This document shows positions 34,084 to 42,237 of a stretch of 64,000 nt of DNA, in pieces. Below the pieces are notes generated by a model. That model ran no database searches, had not been told where the DNA came from, and saw nothing but the letters and a program-made list of their open reading frames with translations. Origin of the DNA: Streptomyces sp. NBC_01381 (GTDB lineage Bacteria; Actinomycetota; Actinomycetes; Streptomycetales; Streptomycetaceae); assembly GCF_026340305.1 (NCBI RefSeq), contig NZ_JAPEPI010000001.1, forward strand, positions 682,001-746,000. Reading direction: 5' to 3'. How positions within the stretch are numbered: position 1 is the stretch's first letter; each line of letters begins with the position of its first letter. The position numbers and the translations under genes were made by a program.

Positions 34084-35091
34084 GTGTATGCCATGTCTAA
34101 ACCTGAGATACCCACCGGCGCTCCCGGGCCGGAGCGTCACTGGGGAGGGATGAGTTTCGACCGATGCGTTTCGCGTGCATCGGTCCACAAGGCAGTCGAC
34201 GCGGAAGTGCTGCTGACGGACGCAGCACACATCGGAGGCGAGCGCTACGCGGTCGCGGCCGTCTGGCGCCGCGACCACTACCTCGGACACCAGGACGGTC
34301 CGGCGTCCGACCCGGTCCTGTTGATGGAGACGGCCCGACAGGCCGCGATCCACCTGTCCCACCGCTTCTTCGACGTCGCGCCCGGCCTGCCGTTCGTGCT
34401 GAGCGAGATCTCCGTCGACCTGTCCGAGGCGCTCCCGGAAGTGAGCGCGGAGCACCTCGCCGTCGGGCTCGACGTCGTCTGCCGCCGCCCCGCCGAGGGC
34501 ACCCGACGCCTGCGCTTCGAGCTGACGGCTGACGTCCTGGTGCACCACCGCCCGCTCGGGCTGGTACGCGTGTGCTGGGAGCCGATGGAGCACCGTCGCT
34601 ACGCCCTGCTGCGGCGGCGGGTCGAACGGGAGGCGGAGGTGACGCCATCCGGTCCCGCGCCGTCCCGCGTTCCGCTGCGACCGGCCCACGTCGGCCATCT
34701 CGCCGAGCGGGACGTCCTCATCGACACCGACCCGCTGCGGGCGAACGGGTGGTGGCTGCGGCTCGACCAGGAGCATCCCGTGCTCTTCGACCATGAGTCC
34801 GATCACGTGCCGGGCATGGCGCTCGTGGAAGCCTTCCGGCAGGCGGGCCGGGTCGCCGCAGTGGACAGGCGACCCGGAGCGAGCGGAGCGACGCTGCTCG
34901 ACGTGGCGTTCAGGTCCTTCGGTGAACTGGACGCGCCGGTATCGATCACGGCGGAGCCGGTGGGGCCGGTGGGGCCGAGCGGGAGCACCTTCACGTTCCG
35001 GGCCCGCCAGGGCGACAGGGAACTCGCGCGCTCCACGGTGCGGTACGGCACACCTCTGTCCTCCCGAGCCCGCTGGGAAGAGGCATGCTGA
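34084..35091 (+). CDS. mmfL: AfsA/MmfL-like autoregulator synthase
   Basis: Hotdog-fold enzyme of the AfsA/ScbA family, 335 residues from the GTG at 34084 (GGGGGAGG nine bases upstream). Two AfsA domains are visible: VHKAVDAEVLLTDAAHIGGE with LLMETARQAAIHLSHRFFDV, and HVGHLAERDVLIDTDPLRAN with HVPGMALVEAFRQAGRVAAV. AfsA-type enzymes join a 3-oxoacyl thioester to dihydroxyacetone phosphate, giving the skeleton of butyrolactone or furan signals. It is followed by flavoenzyme and phosphatase genes in the order mmfL-mmfH-mmfP, which points to a 2-alkyl-4-hydroxymethylfuran-3-carboxylate type product. The symbol is by family and context. Confidence 0.87.
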   Translation: MYAMSKPEIPTGAPGPERHWGGMSFDRCVSRASVHKAVDAEVLLTDAAHIGGERYAVAAVWRRDHYLGHQDGPASDPVLLMETARQAAIHLSHRFFDVAPGLPFVLSEISVDLSEALPEVSAEHLAVGLDVVCRRPAEGTRRLRFELTADVLVHHRPLGLVRVCWEPMEHRRYALLRRRVEREAEVTPSGPAPSRVPLRPAHVGHLAERDVLIDTDPLRANGWWLRLDQEHPVLFDHESDHVPGMALVEAFRQAGRVAAVDRRPGASGATLLDVAFRSFGELDAPVSITAEPVGPVGPSGSTFTFRARQGDRELARSTVRYGTPLSSRARWEEAC

Positions 35092-36188
35092 ACCGACAGG
35101 AGGCCAGGAACGCTCTAGTCGAGGTCGCGGGCCGGGACGCGCGCGGCGCCGAAGAGCGTCGCAGACTCGGCCCCGAGGTCGCGGCTGCGCTGGTTGACGC
35201 GGGGTTCCCGCGCCACTTCGTGCCGCTGAAGTGGGGCGGGGCGGCCGGGAGTTTCGCCGGGCTGCTTGCCGACGCCGCGGCCGTGTCAGAAGTCTGCGCC
35301 GCCACGGGATGGTGCGCCGCTCTGTATGCGGCGCACGGCCGGTTGGCCGCCTACCTGCCTGAGCAGGGGCAGCACGATCTTTGGGCGCATGGCCCGGACG
35401 TCCGCGTCGCGGCCTCGGTCATTCCGGCACAGGGCCGGGCCACGGCCGTGAACGGCGGCTGGCGACTCGACGGGCAGTGGAATACGGCCAGCGGGGTCGA
35501 CCATGCGGAGTGGGTGCTGCTGGCTTCCTTGACTCCGGGTGACAGCGGCGTACAGGATCACCGGATCTTCGCCGTGGCTCGCGCCGAGCTCTCCGTTCGG
35601 GACACCTGGCAGTCCGTCGGTCTGCGCGGCAGCGGCAGCGGCAGCGTCGTGGCCGACGGGGTCTTCGTGCCCGCCCATCGCTCGTTCACCCTGGATACGT
35701 TGCTGCGGTCGCTGCCCGACGCGGCCCGCTGTCATCGCGTCCCCTATCCGATGGTTGCCGCGCTGATCTTCGCGGCGCCGGTGCTCGGCGCGGCGCGTGC
35801 GGCGCTGCGGGCCTGGACGGCCGAGTGCGTCCAGGGCACCCAAGCTGCGCCGCGCAGGGCGAGTCAGGTGCAGCTCCTGGCCCGTACGTCTGCGTGGATC
35901 CACGCCGCGGGCCTGCTCCTGGAGGGCGTCGCGCGGCGCGCGGACGAGGGCGACATCACCGCGCTGACGGTCGTCGAGAATCGCCGGGACGCGGCGGCCG
36001 CGGCCATCCTGTGCCGCGACGCGGTCGACGAACTCTTCCACGCCTCGGGCATGCGCGGGCAGTCGCCCGACAGCCTGCTGCAGCGGGCCTGGCGGGACGT
36101 GACGACGGCGGCGGGTCACGGCGCCCTCGCCTTCGACGGCGCGGCCGACGCGTACGCGAACGCGGTCCTGGCAGAGGGGGCGGCGTGA
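35085..36188 (+). CDS. mmfH: MmfH-like acyl-CoA dehydrogenase-fold flavoenzyme
   Basis: 367 residues of the acyl-CoA dehydrogenase / group D flavin monooxygenase fold: GFPRHFVPLKWGGAAGSFAG, AAVSEVCAATGWCAALYAAHG, GWRLDGQWNTASGVDHAEWV and VGLRGSGSGSVVADGVFVPA. The ATG overlaps the end of the AfsA-like gene by seven bases, and the stop overlaps the phosphatase start. In methylenomycin furan synthesis the equivalent flavoenzyme acts on the AfsA-type intermediate; that specific role here is inferred from gene order. A decayed copy lies at 30496-30582. Confidence 0.82.
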   Translation: MLNRQEARNALVEVAGRDARGAEERRRLGPEVAAALVDAGFPRHFVPLKWGGAAGSFAGLLADAAAVSEVCAATGWCAALYAAHGRLAAYLPEQGQHDLWAHGPDVRVAASVIPAQGRATAVNGGWRLDGQWNTASGVDHAEWVLLASLTPGDSGVQDHRIFAVARAELSVRDTWQSVGLRGSGSGSVVADGVFVPAHRSFTLDTLLRSLPDAARCHRVPYPMVAALIFAAPVLGAARAALRAWTAECVQGTQAAPRRASQVQLLARTSAWIHAAGLLLEGVARRADEGDITALTVVENRRDAAAAAILCRDAVDELFHASGMRGQSPDSLLQRAWRDVTTAAGHGALAFDGAADAYANAVLAEGAA

Positions 36189-36886
36189 CGACCGTGGCCG
36201 AACGGGTGCGCCCCGCCCTCGCGTTCTTCGACGTCGACGAGACGGTGATCGCCGATAAGAGCATGGTGGAGTTCTGGGAGTACTGGCTGGCCCGCAACCC
36301 GTCACGGGTCCCGGAACAGGTCGGTGATCTGCGGGCCGAGGCGGCAGCGAGCCGTAACCGCGCGGCGCTGAACCGCAGGTACTACCGGCGCTATGCGGGC
36401 GTGCCGCTTGCCGACCTGGAAGCGGCGGGCCGGCGTTGGTACGAGACCTACCGCCGCGGGGACACGGCCTTCGTACGGGCCGCCGTCGACGCCATCGCCG
36501 GGCACCGGGCCGCGGGGCACGAGGTCATCCTGGTCTCAGGGTCGATGATGCCTCTACTGGAGCCCCTGGCGCAGGAGTTGGGGGCGGCAGGGGTGCTCTG
36601 CACCGAGCTGGTCGTGCGGTCCGACGGGGCGCTGACCGGGGAGGTCCACCGCCCGATGATCGGGGAGTCCAAGGCCGAGGCCGCCGTGCGAACCATGCGG
36701 GAGCGCGGGGTGGACCCGAGCGACTGCTTCGCGTACGGCGACCACGAGAGCGACCTCGCCCTGCTGCGCGCGGTGGGCAATCCGGTGGTGGTCGGGAGCT
36801 CCCGGGCATTGAACGAGGAGGCCGAGCGCTCGGGCTGGATGGTGGTACCGGCCGGCCGGGGGCCGCTGCGGCTCGAGAGCGCGTGA
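36185..36886 (+). CDS. mmfP: HAD-family phosphatase (MmfP-like)
   Basis: HAD subfamily IB (SerB-like) phosphatase, 233 residues from a GTG overlapping the previous stop (GTGA). Motif I is FFDVDETVIADKSM (nucleophile Asp), motif II VILVSGSMMPLLEPL, motif III lysine in GESKAEAAV, motif IV AYGDHESDLALL. In the furan pathway a phosphatase of this kind removes the phosphate left from dihydroxyacetone phosphate. Position in the synthase operon supports that job. A general phosphoserine-type phosphatase is the alternative. Confidence 0.85.
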   Translation: MTTVAERVRPALAFFDVDETVIADKSMVEFWEYWLARNPSRVPEQVGDLRAEAAASRNRAALNRRYYRRYAGVPLADLEAAGRRWYETYRRGDTAFVRAAVDAIAGHRAAGHEVILVSGSMMPLLEPLAQELGAAGVLCTELVVRSDGALTGEVHRPMIGESKAEAAVRTMRERGVDPSDCFAYGDHESDLALLRAVGNPVVVGSSRALNEEAERSGWMVVPAGRGPLRLESA

Positions 36887-36919
36887 AATGTCCGACGAGG
36901 CAGGGCTCCTTCAGCAGCA

Positions 36920-36937
36920 AAACCTTCCCGATGGTAT
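36920..36937. promoter_or_regulatory. MARE-like operator, copy 3 (weaker)
   Basis: AAACCTTCCCGATGGTAT has arms ACCTTC/GATGGT with one mismatch and resembles the first half of copy 1 at 30901. It lies 34 bases before the second TetR gene, suggesting feedback control by one of the two receptors. Confidence 0.5.
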
Positions 36938-36971
36938 GTATGTGCCCTCTTTAGATATGGAGGGCACAGGC

Positions 36972-37601
36972 ATGGCCAAACAGGAACGGGCGCGGCGCAC
37001 GAGGGAGAAGGTGCTGACCGCAGCGGCGGAGGTGTTCGCGGTTCAGGGGTACCGCAGCGCCACGCTCAGCACGGTCGCGGAGCGCACCGGCATGACGAAG
37101 GGCGCGCTCTACGGGCACTTCCCCTCGAAGAAGTCGCTGGCGTGGGCTCTGATCGACGAGTCCTGGCAGGGCTGGGCGAGTCTGCGGATCGAGTACGACG
37201 CCCCGGACGCCAAGGCCGAGGATGTCCTCGAGGCCCTCGTCCTGGGATTCGCTCGTCGGCTGCAGTCGGACATGCGGCTGCGGGCCACGGTCCGGCTCTC
37301 GTCCGACTGCCCGGTCCTGGCGAGCAGGCTTTCCGGCGCCCTCGGTGAGATGCGGGACATCCTGATGAAGCTGATCCAGCAGGCCCAGCGGAAGGGCGGC
37401 TTCCCGGCGTACTCGCCGGCCCTCGTCGCCCAGCTGCTGATGATCGTGATGTACGGGCTGCTGCACGTGCCCGATGAGAGCGCAGGGTACGAAGGCGCGC
37501 CCGACGGGGAGTCTCTGTGTCGATTGCTCCTCACTGCGCTGTCGGCGGAGGCGGGCGCCGGGCTCGTTCGTGAAGAAAGCGGCGCCGTTTCGGATCTGTA
37601 A
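36972..37601 (+). CDS. Second TetR-family autoregulator receptor-like repressor (MmyR/ScbR2-like)
   Basis: 209 residues, TetR fold of the butyrolactone-receptor group. HTH: TREKVLTAAAEVFAVQGYRS, then LSTVAERTGMTKGALYGHFPSKK (recognition helix region). The ligand part includes SDMRLRATVRLSSDCPVLAS. ATG at 36972 is preceded by GGAGGG. Two such receptors with one synthase operon is the arrangement of mmfR and mmyR, where the second often acts as a pseudo-receptor. A weak palindrome in front hints at autoregulation. Confidence 0.82.
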   Translation: MAKQERARRTREKVLTAAAEVFAVQGYRSATLSTVAERTGMTKGALYGHFPSKKSLAWALIDESWQGWASLRIEYDAPDAKAEDVLEALVLGFARRLQSDMRLRATVRLSSDCPVLASRLSGALGEMRDILMKLIQQAQRKGGFPAYSPALVAQLLMIVMYGLLHVPDESAGYEGAPDGESLCRLLLTALSAEAGAGLVREESGAVSDL

Positions 37602-37717
37602 AAAATACCGTCAAGAACGAATTTTTCTGTCATGCTGCGCTGGGCGCCGATGTGCGCGGGGCTACTGAGCGCGGCGCCCCTGCGCAAGCAGGGGCTACGA
37701 CACTTTGGAGGAAGCGA

Positions 37718-38752
37718 ATGAGCGTGCTGGACGAGTGGACAGGTCGGCACGCATCGGGGGGCGCGGACCTCAATTCGGAGGACCTTCACACGAGGGACCA
37801 TGATGCGAGGGACAACGTTGTATTTCGCGCAGTTTCCGATGCAAGGGACGTCGACGACTTCGACATGCGACATCTTCGGTACTTTCTTACCGTAGTGCGC
37901 GCCGGAACGGTATCGGCCGCAGCCCAGGAACTCCGGATATCGCAACCGAGCCTGAGTCAACAAATAAGGCGACTGGAACAACGCGTCGGCGCCGCCCTGT
38001 TCATCCGCAGTTCGCGCGGCGTTGAGCTGACGGTTGGCGGCCGGGCTTTCCTCAGAGAAATCCAGGAAATTCCGAGTCAGTTGCGCTCGGCCATCGCCGC
38101 CGTCGCGTCGGCGCCGGGGATCTGGTCCGTCGGGGTGTGCGGCGGCGTGCCGGCGGAGGTCCTCACCGAGGTGCAGAACGGGCTGGCGGGCGGGCGCCGA
38201 CGCGGTGGCGGCGCGAAGCTGCGGATGCGCTCGGTCGATGCGGCCGACCAGGGCGAACTGCTGCGGCACGGCGAGATCGCGTTCGGCATCGTGCGGCTGC
38301 CGATCCTGACGCCCCATCTGGTGCGGGCTGTGGTGTGGGACGAGCCGCTCGGTGTCGTCATGGCGCGGGAGCACGGGCTCGCCGCCCACCGGGAGCTGAC
38401 CTGGAGCGACCTCGGGCGACAGCGCCTCCTCTGGTACAACGAGGGGTGCGCGCCCGGGTTCGCGGACACGGTGCCCGCGCATCTGGCCAGGCTCGGCTGG
38501 GACCCGGTGCTGCACCCCGTCGACCAGGACCAGTACGCCCTGTTCCTGCACGCGTTGCAGACGACCGCGGACCTTGTGGCCCTGCGGCCGCAGCGCACTG
38601 TGCATCGGGAGCCGCATCTGGTGTGGCGGCCGCTGCCCACCAGCAGGCCGCCCCGCGAGCGCCTCGCCGTGACCGCGCTCAGCGGTAGCCGTTCCGCTCA
38701 CGTGCTGCGGCAAGTCGCCGCGGAGCGCGGTTGGGCGTTCTTCACCGAATAG
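37718..38752 (+). CDS. LysR-type transcriptional regulator
   Basis: LysR regulator, 344 residues from the ATG at 37718 with GGAGGAAG in front. The HTH is MRHLRYFLTVVRAGTVSAAA followed by SQPSLSQQIRRLEQRVGAAL, but it begins only at residue 50. The 49 residues before it are hydrophilic and not typical, so translation could also start at the ATG at 37865. The effector domain begins near 130. It is followed by a strong terminator and a palindrome-rich region before the catabolic operon, which it probably activates. Confidence 0.86.
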   Translation: MSVLDEWTGRHASGGADLNSEDLHTRDHDARDNVVFRAVSDARDVDDFDMRHLRYFLTVVRAGTVSAAAQELRISQPSLSQQIRRLEQRVGAALFIRSSRGVELTVGGRAFLREIQEIPSQLRSAIAAVASAPGIWSVGVCGGVPAEVLTEVQNGLAGGRRRGGGAKLRMRSVDAADQGELLRHGEIAFGIVRLPILTPHLVRAVVWDEPLGVVMAREHGLAAHRELTWSDLGRQRLLWYNEGCAPGFADTVPAHLARLGWDPVLHPVDQDQYALFLHALQTTADLVALRPQRTVHREPHLVWRPLPTSRPPRERLAVTALSGSRSAHVLRQVAAERGWAFFTE

Positions 38753-38770
38753 TCTCCGCCACCCCCAGCC

Positions 38771-38817
38771 GGCGTGTGATCCGGGCCTTCCAGAGCCCGG
38801 GTCACACGCCCTTTTTT
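38771..38817 (+). terminator. Rho-independent terminator after the LysR gene
   Basis: A 16-pair stem (38771-38786 with 38795-38810, one G-U) and 8-base loop are followed by CTTTTTT. It is the clearest U-tract terminator in the window and separates the LysR gene from the operon. Confidence 0.9.
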
Positions 38818-39080
38818 GTGTCCGTCAGCACTATAGGGGCCAGCCTATGGCTGTCACGTGGATTGCGTCTTGGACGGGCTGCGGAAGCTGTGGGTAATCT
38901 CTTGAACGTAAAAGCAGTGCGGGATTCCGGAGCGAATCTGATCCGCGGAATTATCCCGCCCGCTGCCGCATGGAATTCAACGTCGAATTCCATGACGCAC
39001 TCTCGTTCCTTCTCTTGTCTCCTTTTCCCTGCCGGCCCAGTCGGGCCGTGCCCTCAGACCACCCACTCCAAGGGAGCATC
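38818..39080 (+). promoter_or_regulatory. Control region of the catabolic operon with palindromes
   Basis: No gene is visible in these 263 bases. A perfect 10-base inverted repeat, CATGGAATTC (38969-38978) and GAATTCCATG (38985-38994), surrounds AACGTC and contains an ATTC-N6-GAAT core suitable for a LysR protein. Two weaker inverted repeats occur upstream: CTATAGG/CCTATGG near 38831 and ATTCCG/CGGAAT near 38925-38951. The start of the first structural gene has AGGGAG in front. Confidence 0.7.
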
Positions 39081-40079
39081 GTGATCTCGACCAAGCTGAC
39101 GGAGCTGCTAGGAATCGACCACCCCGTCGTCTGCGCCCCGATGGGTTCCGTGTCCGGCGGCCGACTCGCCGGCGCCGTGACCCGGGCGGGCGGCCTCGGC
39201 CTCGTCGGTGTCAGTTACGGCGACGCGGCGTTCATCGATGAGCACGTGGCGCGGGCCGCCGAGGGCGGCGGCGTCTGGGGCGTCGGCTGCGTCATGTTCA
39301 CCTTCGACGACCGGCCCGGCCTCTGGGACAAGGTGCTCGGCTACGCACCGCCGGTTATCGCCCTCTCCTTCGGTGACGCCGCGCAGGTCCACAAGTACGT
39401 GGCATCCGCGGCCGACGCCGGCTCCCACGTCGTGGTCCAGGTGCATGACCCCGAGCAGGCCGCCGTCGCCGTACAGGCCGGGGCGTCGGTGCTCGTGGCC
39501 CAGGGCTCCGAGGCCGGCGGCCACCACAGGAAGCAGGCCACCCTGCCACTTGTCCCTGCCGTCCTCGAGGTCACCCGGGGTGTGGTGCCGGTGGTCGCGG
39601 CCGGCGGATTCGCCGACGGCAGGGGACTCGCGGCGGCCCTCGCGCTCGGCGCCGACGGCGTGATGATGGGGACCCGGTTCGCCGCGACCGAGGAGTCGCT
39701 GGCCACCGCCGGATTCAAGTCCCACCTGGTGTCCGCGTGCACCGCGGACACGGTCAATACCCACTCGTTCGACGTCGTGCGCGGCATTGCCTGGCCCGAG
39801 GGCCACCCGGCCCGCTCCATCAGCAACGACTTCACCCGCACTTGGACCGGACGGGACACCGAACTCGCCGCACAGCGCGCCACTGTCGAGCCGGAGTGGG
39901 CGGCCGCCGGCGCCCGGGACGACACCACGCAGCGCGCCATGTTCGCAGGCGAGGTACTCGACCTCATCCAGGACATCCAGCCCGCGGCCCAGGTCGTCCG
40001 CAGTGTCGTGGCCGACGCGGAGGAGACCCTCACCGCTCTCGCCGGGCGGATCGGCGGCCCCGCCGCCTCTGAAGCCTGA
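39081..40079 (+). CDS. Nitronate monooxygenase / 2-nitropropane dioxygenase-like FMN enzyme
   Basis: 332-residue TIM-barrel flavoprotein of the NPD family. IDHPVVCAPMGSVSGGRLAG starts the barrel, and FMN-binding segments VAQGSEAGGHH, VVAAGGFADGRG and GADGVMMGTRFAATEES are clear, with the catalytic-type His in EAGGHH. NPD-fold enzymes oxidise nitronates but also act as FMN-dependent enoyl or keto-acid reductases and oxygenases. GTG start at 39081 has AGGGAG. First gene of the LysR-associated operon. Confidence 0.85.
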   Translation: MISTKLTELLGIDHPVVCAPMGSVSGGRLAGAVTRAGGLGLVGVSYGDAAFIDEHVARAAEGGGVWGVGCVMFTFDDRPGLWDKVLGYAPPVIALSFGDAAQVHKYVASAADAGSHVVVQVHDPEQAAVAVQAGASVLVAQGSEAGGHHRKQATLPLVPAVLEVTRGVVPVVAAGGFADGRGLAAALALGADGVMMGTRFAATEESLATAGFKSHLVSACTADTVNTHSFDVVRGIAWPEGHPARSISNDFTRTWTGRDTELAAQRATVEPEWAAAGARDDTTQRAMFAGEVLDLIQDIQPAAQVVRSVVADAEETLTALAGRIGGPAASEA

Positions 40080-40122
40080 CCCCTGTCCCCCGCCTTTCCT
40101 ACACACACCCGTAGAGGACCCG

Positions 40123-40713
40123 ATGATCCACGTACTGACCCTCACGTACCTCACCCCTCGCGAGACCGTCGTCGCGCACATGGCCGAGCACAAGGCCTGG
40201 CTGCGCGAGCACGGCGATCAGGGCCGGATCCTGCTCAGCGGCCCCCGGCCCGAGGGCGGCGCCGTCATCGTGACGGCCGACCTCGATGAGACGCAGGTGC
40301 GCGAGCTCATTGAGAGCGACCCCTGGCACAAGCTGGGCATCGCCTCGTACGAGCAGCTCGCCTTCGAGGGCCGTAACGCAAGCCCCGGCGTGGTCACCGC
40401 CGCCGAGCCGGACGACGGTGTCCTGCTCATCAACGTCGCCACCACCGATGACGCGCCCGCCAGTGTGGCCGCGCTCGCCTCCGCCGTGGACCACGTCGCC
40501 GCCACCGCCGACGGCTTCCGCGGCTCCCGCCTGCTGACCAGTGTCGACGGCGACGCCATCGTCAACTTCGCGGCGTGGACGGACCAGCAGCGGTTCGACG
40601 CGATCTTCGAAGACCCCGAGTTCACGCGCCGATACCAGGACTTCGCGAAGACCACGACCGGCGCCAAGTACCGCCTCTACCGCACCAGTCGGGTCATCAC
40701 GCCCAACCGCTGA
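40123..40713 (+). CDS. YciI-like / antibiotic-biosynthesis-monooxygenase-like two-domain protein
   Basis: 196 residues. The first half (MIHVLTLTYLTPRETVVAHM to about 85) is a YciI-like dimeric alpha/beta barrel with HKAWLREHGDQGRILLSGP and DPWHKLGIASYE. The second half (about 95-185) looks like an ABM-type ferredoxin fold (VLLINVATTDDAPA, NFAAWTDQQRFDAIF). Both folds bind small lactone or quinone-like substrates and often act as isomerases, lyases or monooxygenases. The exact reaction is unknown. It is the second gene of the operon. Confidence 0.75.
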   Translation: MIHVLTLTYLTPRETVVAHMAEHKAWLREHGDQGRILLSGPRPEGGAVIVTADLDETQVRELIESDPWHKLGIASYEQLAFEGRNASPGVVTAAEPDDGVLLINVATTDDAPASVAALASAVDHVAATADGFRGSRLLTSVDGDAIVNFAAWTDQQRFDAIFEDPEFTRRYQDFAKTTTGAKYRLYRTSRVITPNR

Positions 40714-40774
40714 GCATCCCCGAAAGCCCAGATCTCCCCAGGAATCACAGGACTTACAGGACTTAGGAGAGACC

Positions 40775-42208
40775 ATGTCAGCCCCGAACAACGCGGCGCA
40801 GTACGACCTCATCGTCATCGGGTTCGGTGCCGCCGGACTGTCGGCCGCGCTGTCCTTCGCGGAAGCCACCGAAGGCCGCGAGAACCCCGCCAAGATCGCC
40901 GTTCTCGAGCGGGCGACCAAGGAGGAGCGCGGTGGTGCCACCCGCTGGACCGGCGCGTTCCTGCGGATCACCCAGGACAAGCAGCTGGACACCGACTGGG
41001 CCGAGCACGTCGGTCGGGTCTCCGGGGGCCTCGCCGACATCGAGTACTGCCGCACCGTCGAGCGCGAGACGCACCAGACGCTGAGCTTCGTCGAGAAGCA
41101 CGGCGTCGAGATCTCCTTCGACGACTTCCCGCTGCCGCACACCTTCGACGGCGGCACCCCGTCCATGACCCCGCCGGCCAGCCCGCGCGGCGGCGGCGCC
41201 TCGATCGTCGAGCACCTGGGCGCGGCTCTGGAGAAGGACCCGCGCGTCGACATCCGTTACGAGACGGAGGCGCTGCGCCTGTCGACCAGTGCCGACGGCA
41301 CCGTCGACGGCGTCCTGGTCCGCACTGCCGACGGACACACCCAGCAGCTCACCGGCCGCGCCGTCGTCCTGGCCTGCGGCGGCTTCCAGGGCAACACCGA
41401 AATGCTCACCCGCTATGTCGGCGACAGGGCTTGCGACCTGCCGCTGATCGCCCCCGGCATCGCCAACAACCGCGGCGACGCGCTGCGCATGGCCCTGGAG
41501 CTGGGCGCCGACACCGCGGGCCAGTTCGACGGCATCCACGCCGAGCCCGTCGACACCCGCACCCAGAAGGCCGATTCGGTCCTGTACGGCTTCAGCACCG
41601 GCATCTTCGTCAACGGCGACATGGAGCGCTTCTTCGACGAGGGCCGCGACACCTGGGACAACACCTTCGAGCACGTCGGCCATGAGATCTGGAAGAACCA
41701 GCGGCAGGAGGCGTACTGGATCGCCGACGCCAAGACGCTCGCCATCCCCGGCATCATGAACTCGCTGCTCAGCGATGTCCCGCCGGAGCAGGCCGACTCT
41801 CTGGAGGAGCTTGCCGCCAAGCTGGGCGTCGACGCCGAGGGCCTTGAGAAGGCCGTCGCGGAGTTCAACGCGGCTGAAGGGCCCGGTGAGTTCGACCCGA
41901 CCCGACTCGACGGCAAGTCCACCGTCGGCATCACCCCGCAGAAGTCCAACTGGGCCACGCCCCTGGACACCGCGCCGTTCATCGGCGTGCCGGTGACCGC
42001 TGCTGTCTGCTTCACCTACGGCGGCATCCGCACCGACGTCGACGGACGCGTCGTCACCCCGTCCGGCGCCGCCATCCCCGGCCTGTACGCGGCAGGCGAG
42101 GCCACCGGCCTCTACTACCACGCCTACCCGCCGGCCACTTCCGTGCTGCGTTCGCTGATCTTCGGCCGGCTCGCCGCCCACCACGCTGTCGCCCAGCAGT
42201 CCGTCTGA
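40775..42208 (+). CDS. FAD-dependent dehydrogenase, fumarate-reductase / tricarballylate-dehydrogenase type
   Basis: 477-residue flavoprotein. FAD site IVIGFGAAGLSAALSFAEA (about 13-31), substrate and catalytic region from about 240, with GIYN-like segment YTYGG replaced by CFTYGGIRTDVDGRV, and the C-terminal FAD motif IPGLYAAGEATGLYYHAYPP. It resembles TcuA-like dehydrogenases and 3-ketosteroid dehydrogenase relatives that remove two hydrogens next to a carboxylate or ketone. The 9-base direct repeats CAGGACTTA just before the gene are noted. Third gene of the operon. Confidence 0.85.
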   Translation: MSAPNNAAQYDLIVIGFGAAGLSAALSFAEATEGRENPAKIAVLERATKEERGGATRWTGAFLRITQDKQLDTDWAEHVGRVSGGLADIEYCRTVERETHQTLSFVEKHGVEISFDDFPLPHTFDGGTPSMTPPASPRGGGASIVEHLGAALEKDPRVDIRYETEALRLSTSADGTVDGVLVRTADGHTQQLTGRAVVLACGGFQGNTEMLTRYVGDRACDLPLIAPGIANNRGDALRMALELGADTAGQFDGIHAEPVDTRTQKADSVLYGFSTGIFVNGDMERFFDEGRDTWDNTFEHVGHEIWKNQRQEAYWIADAKTLAIPGIMNSLLSDVPPEQADSLEELAAKLGVDAEGLEKAVAEFNAAEGPGEFDPTRLDGKSTVGITPQKSNWATPLDTAPFIGVPVTAAVCFTYGGIRTDVDGRVVTPSGAAIPGLYAAGEATGLYYHAYPPATSVLRSLIFGRLAAHHAVAQQSV

Positions 42209-42237
42209 CCCCACCCGCACCACCTACTGGAGGAACC

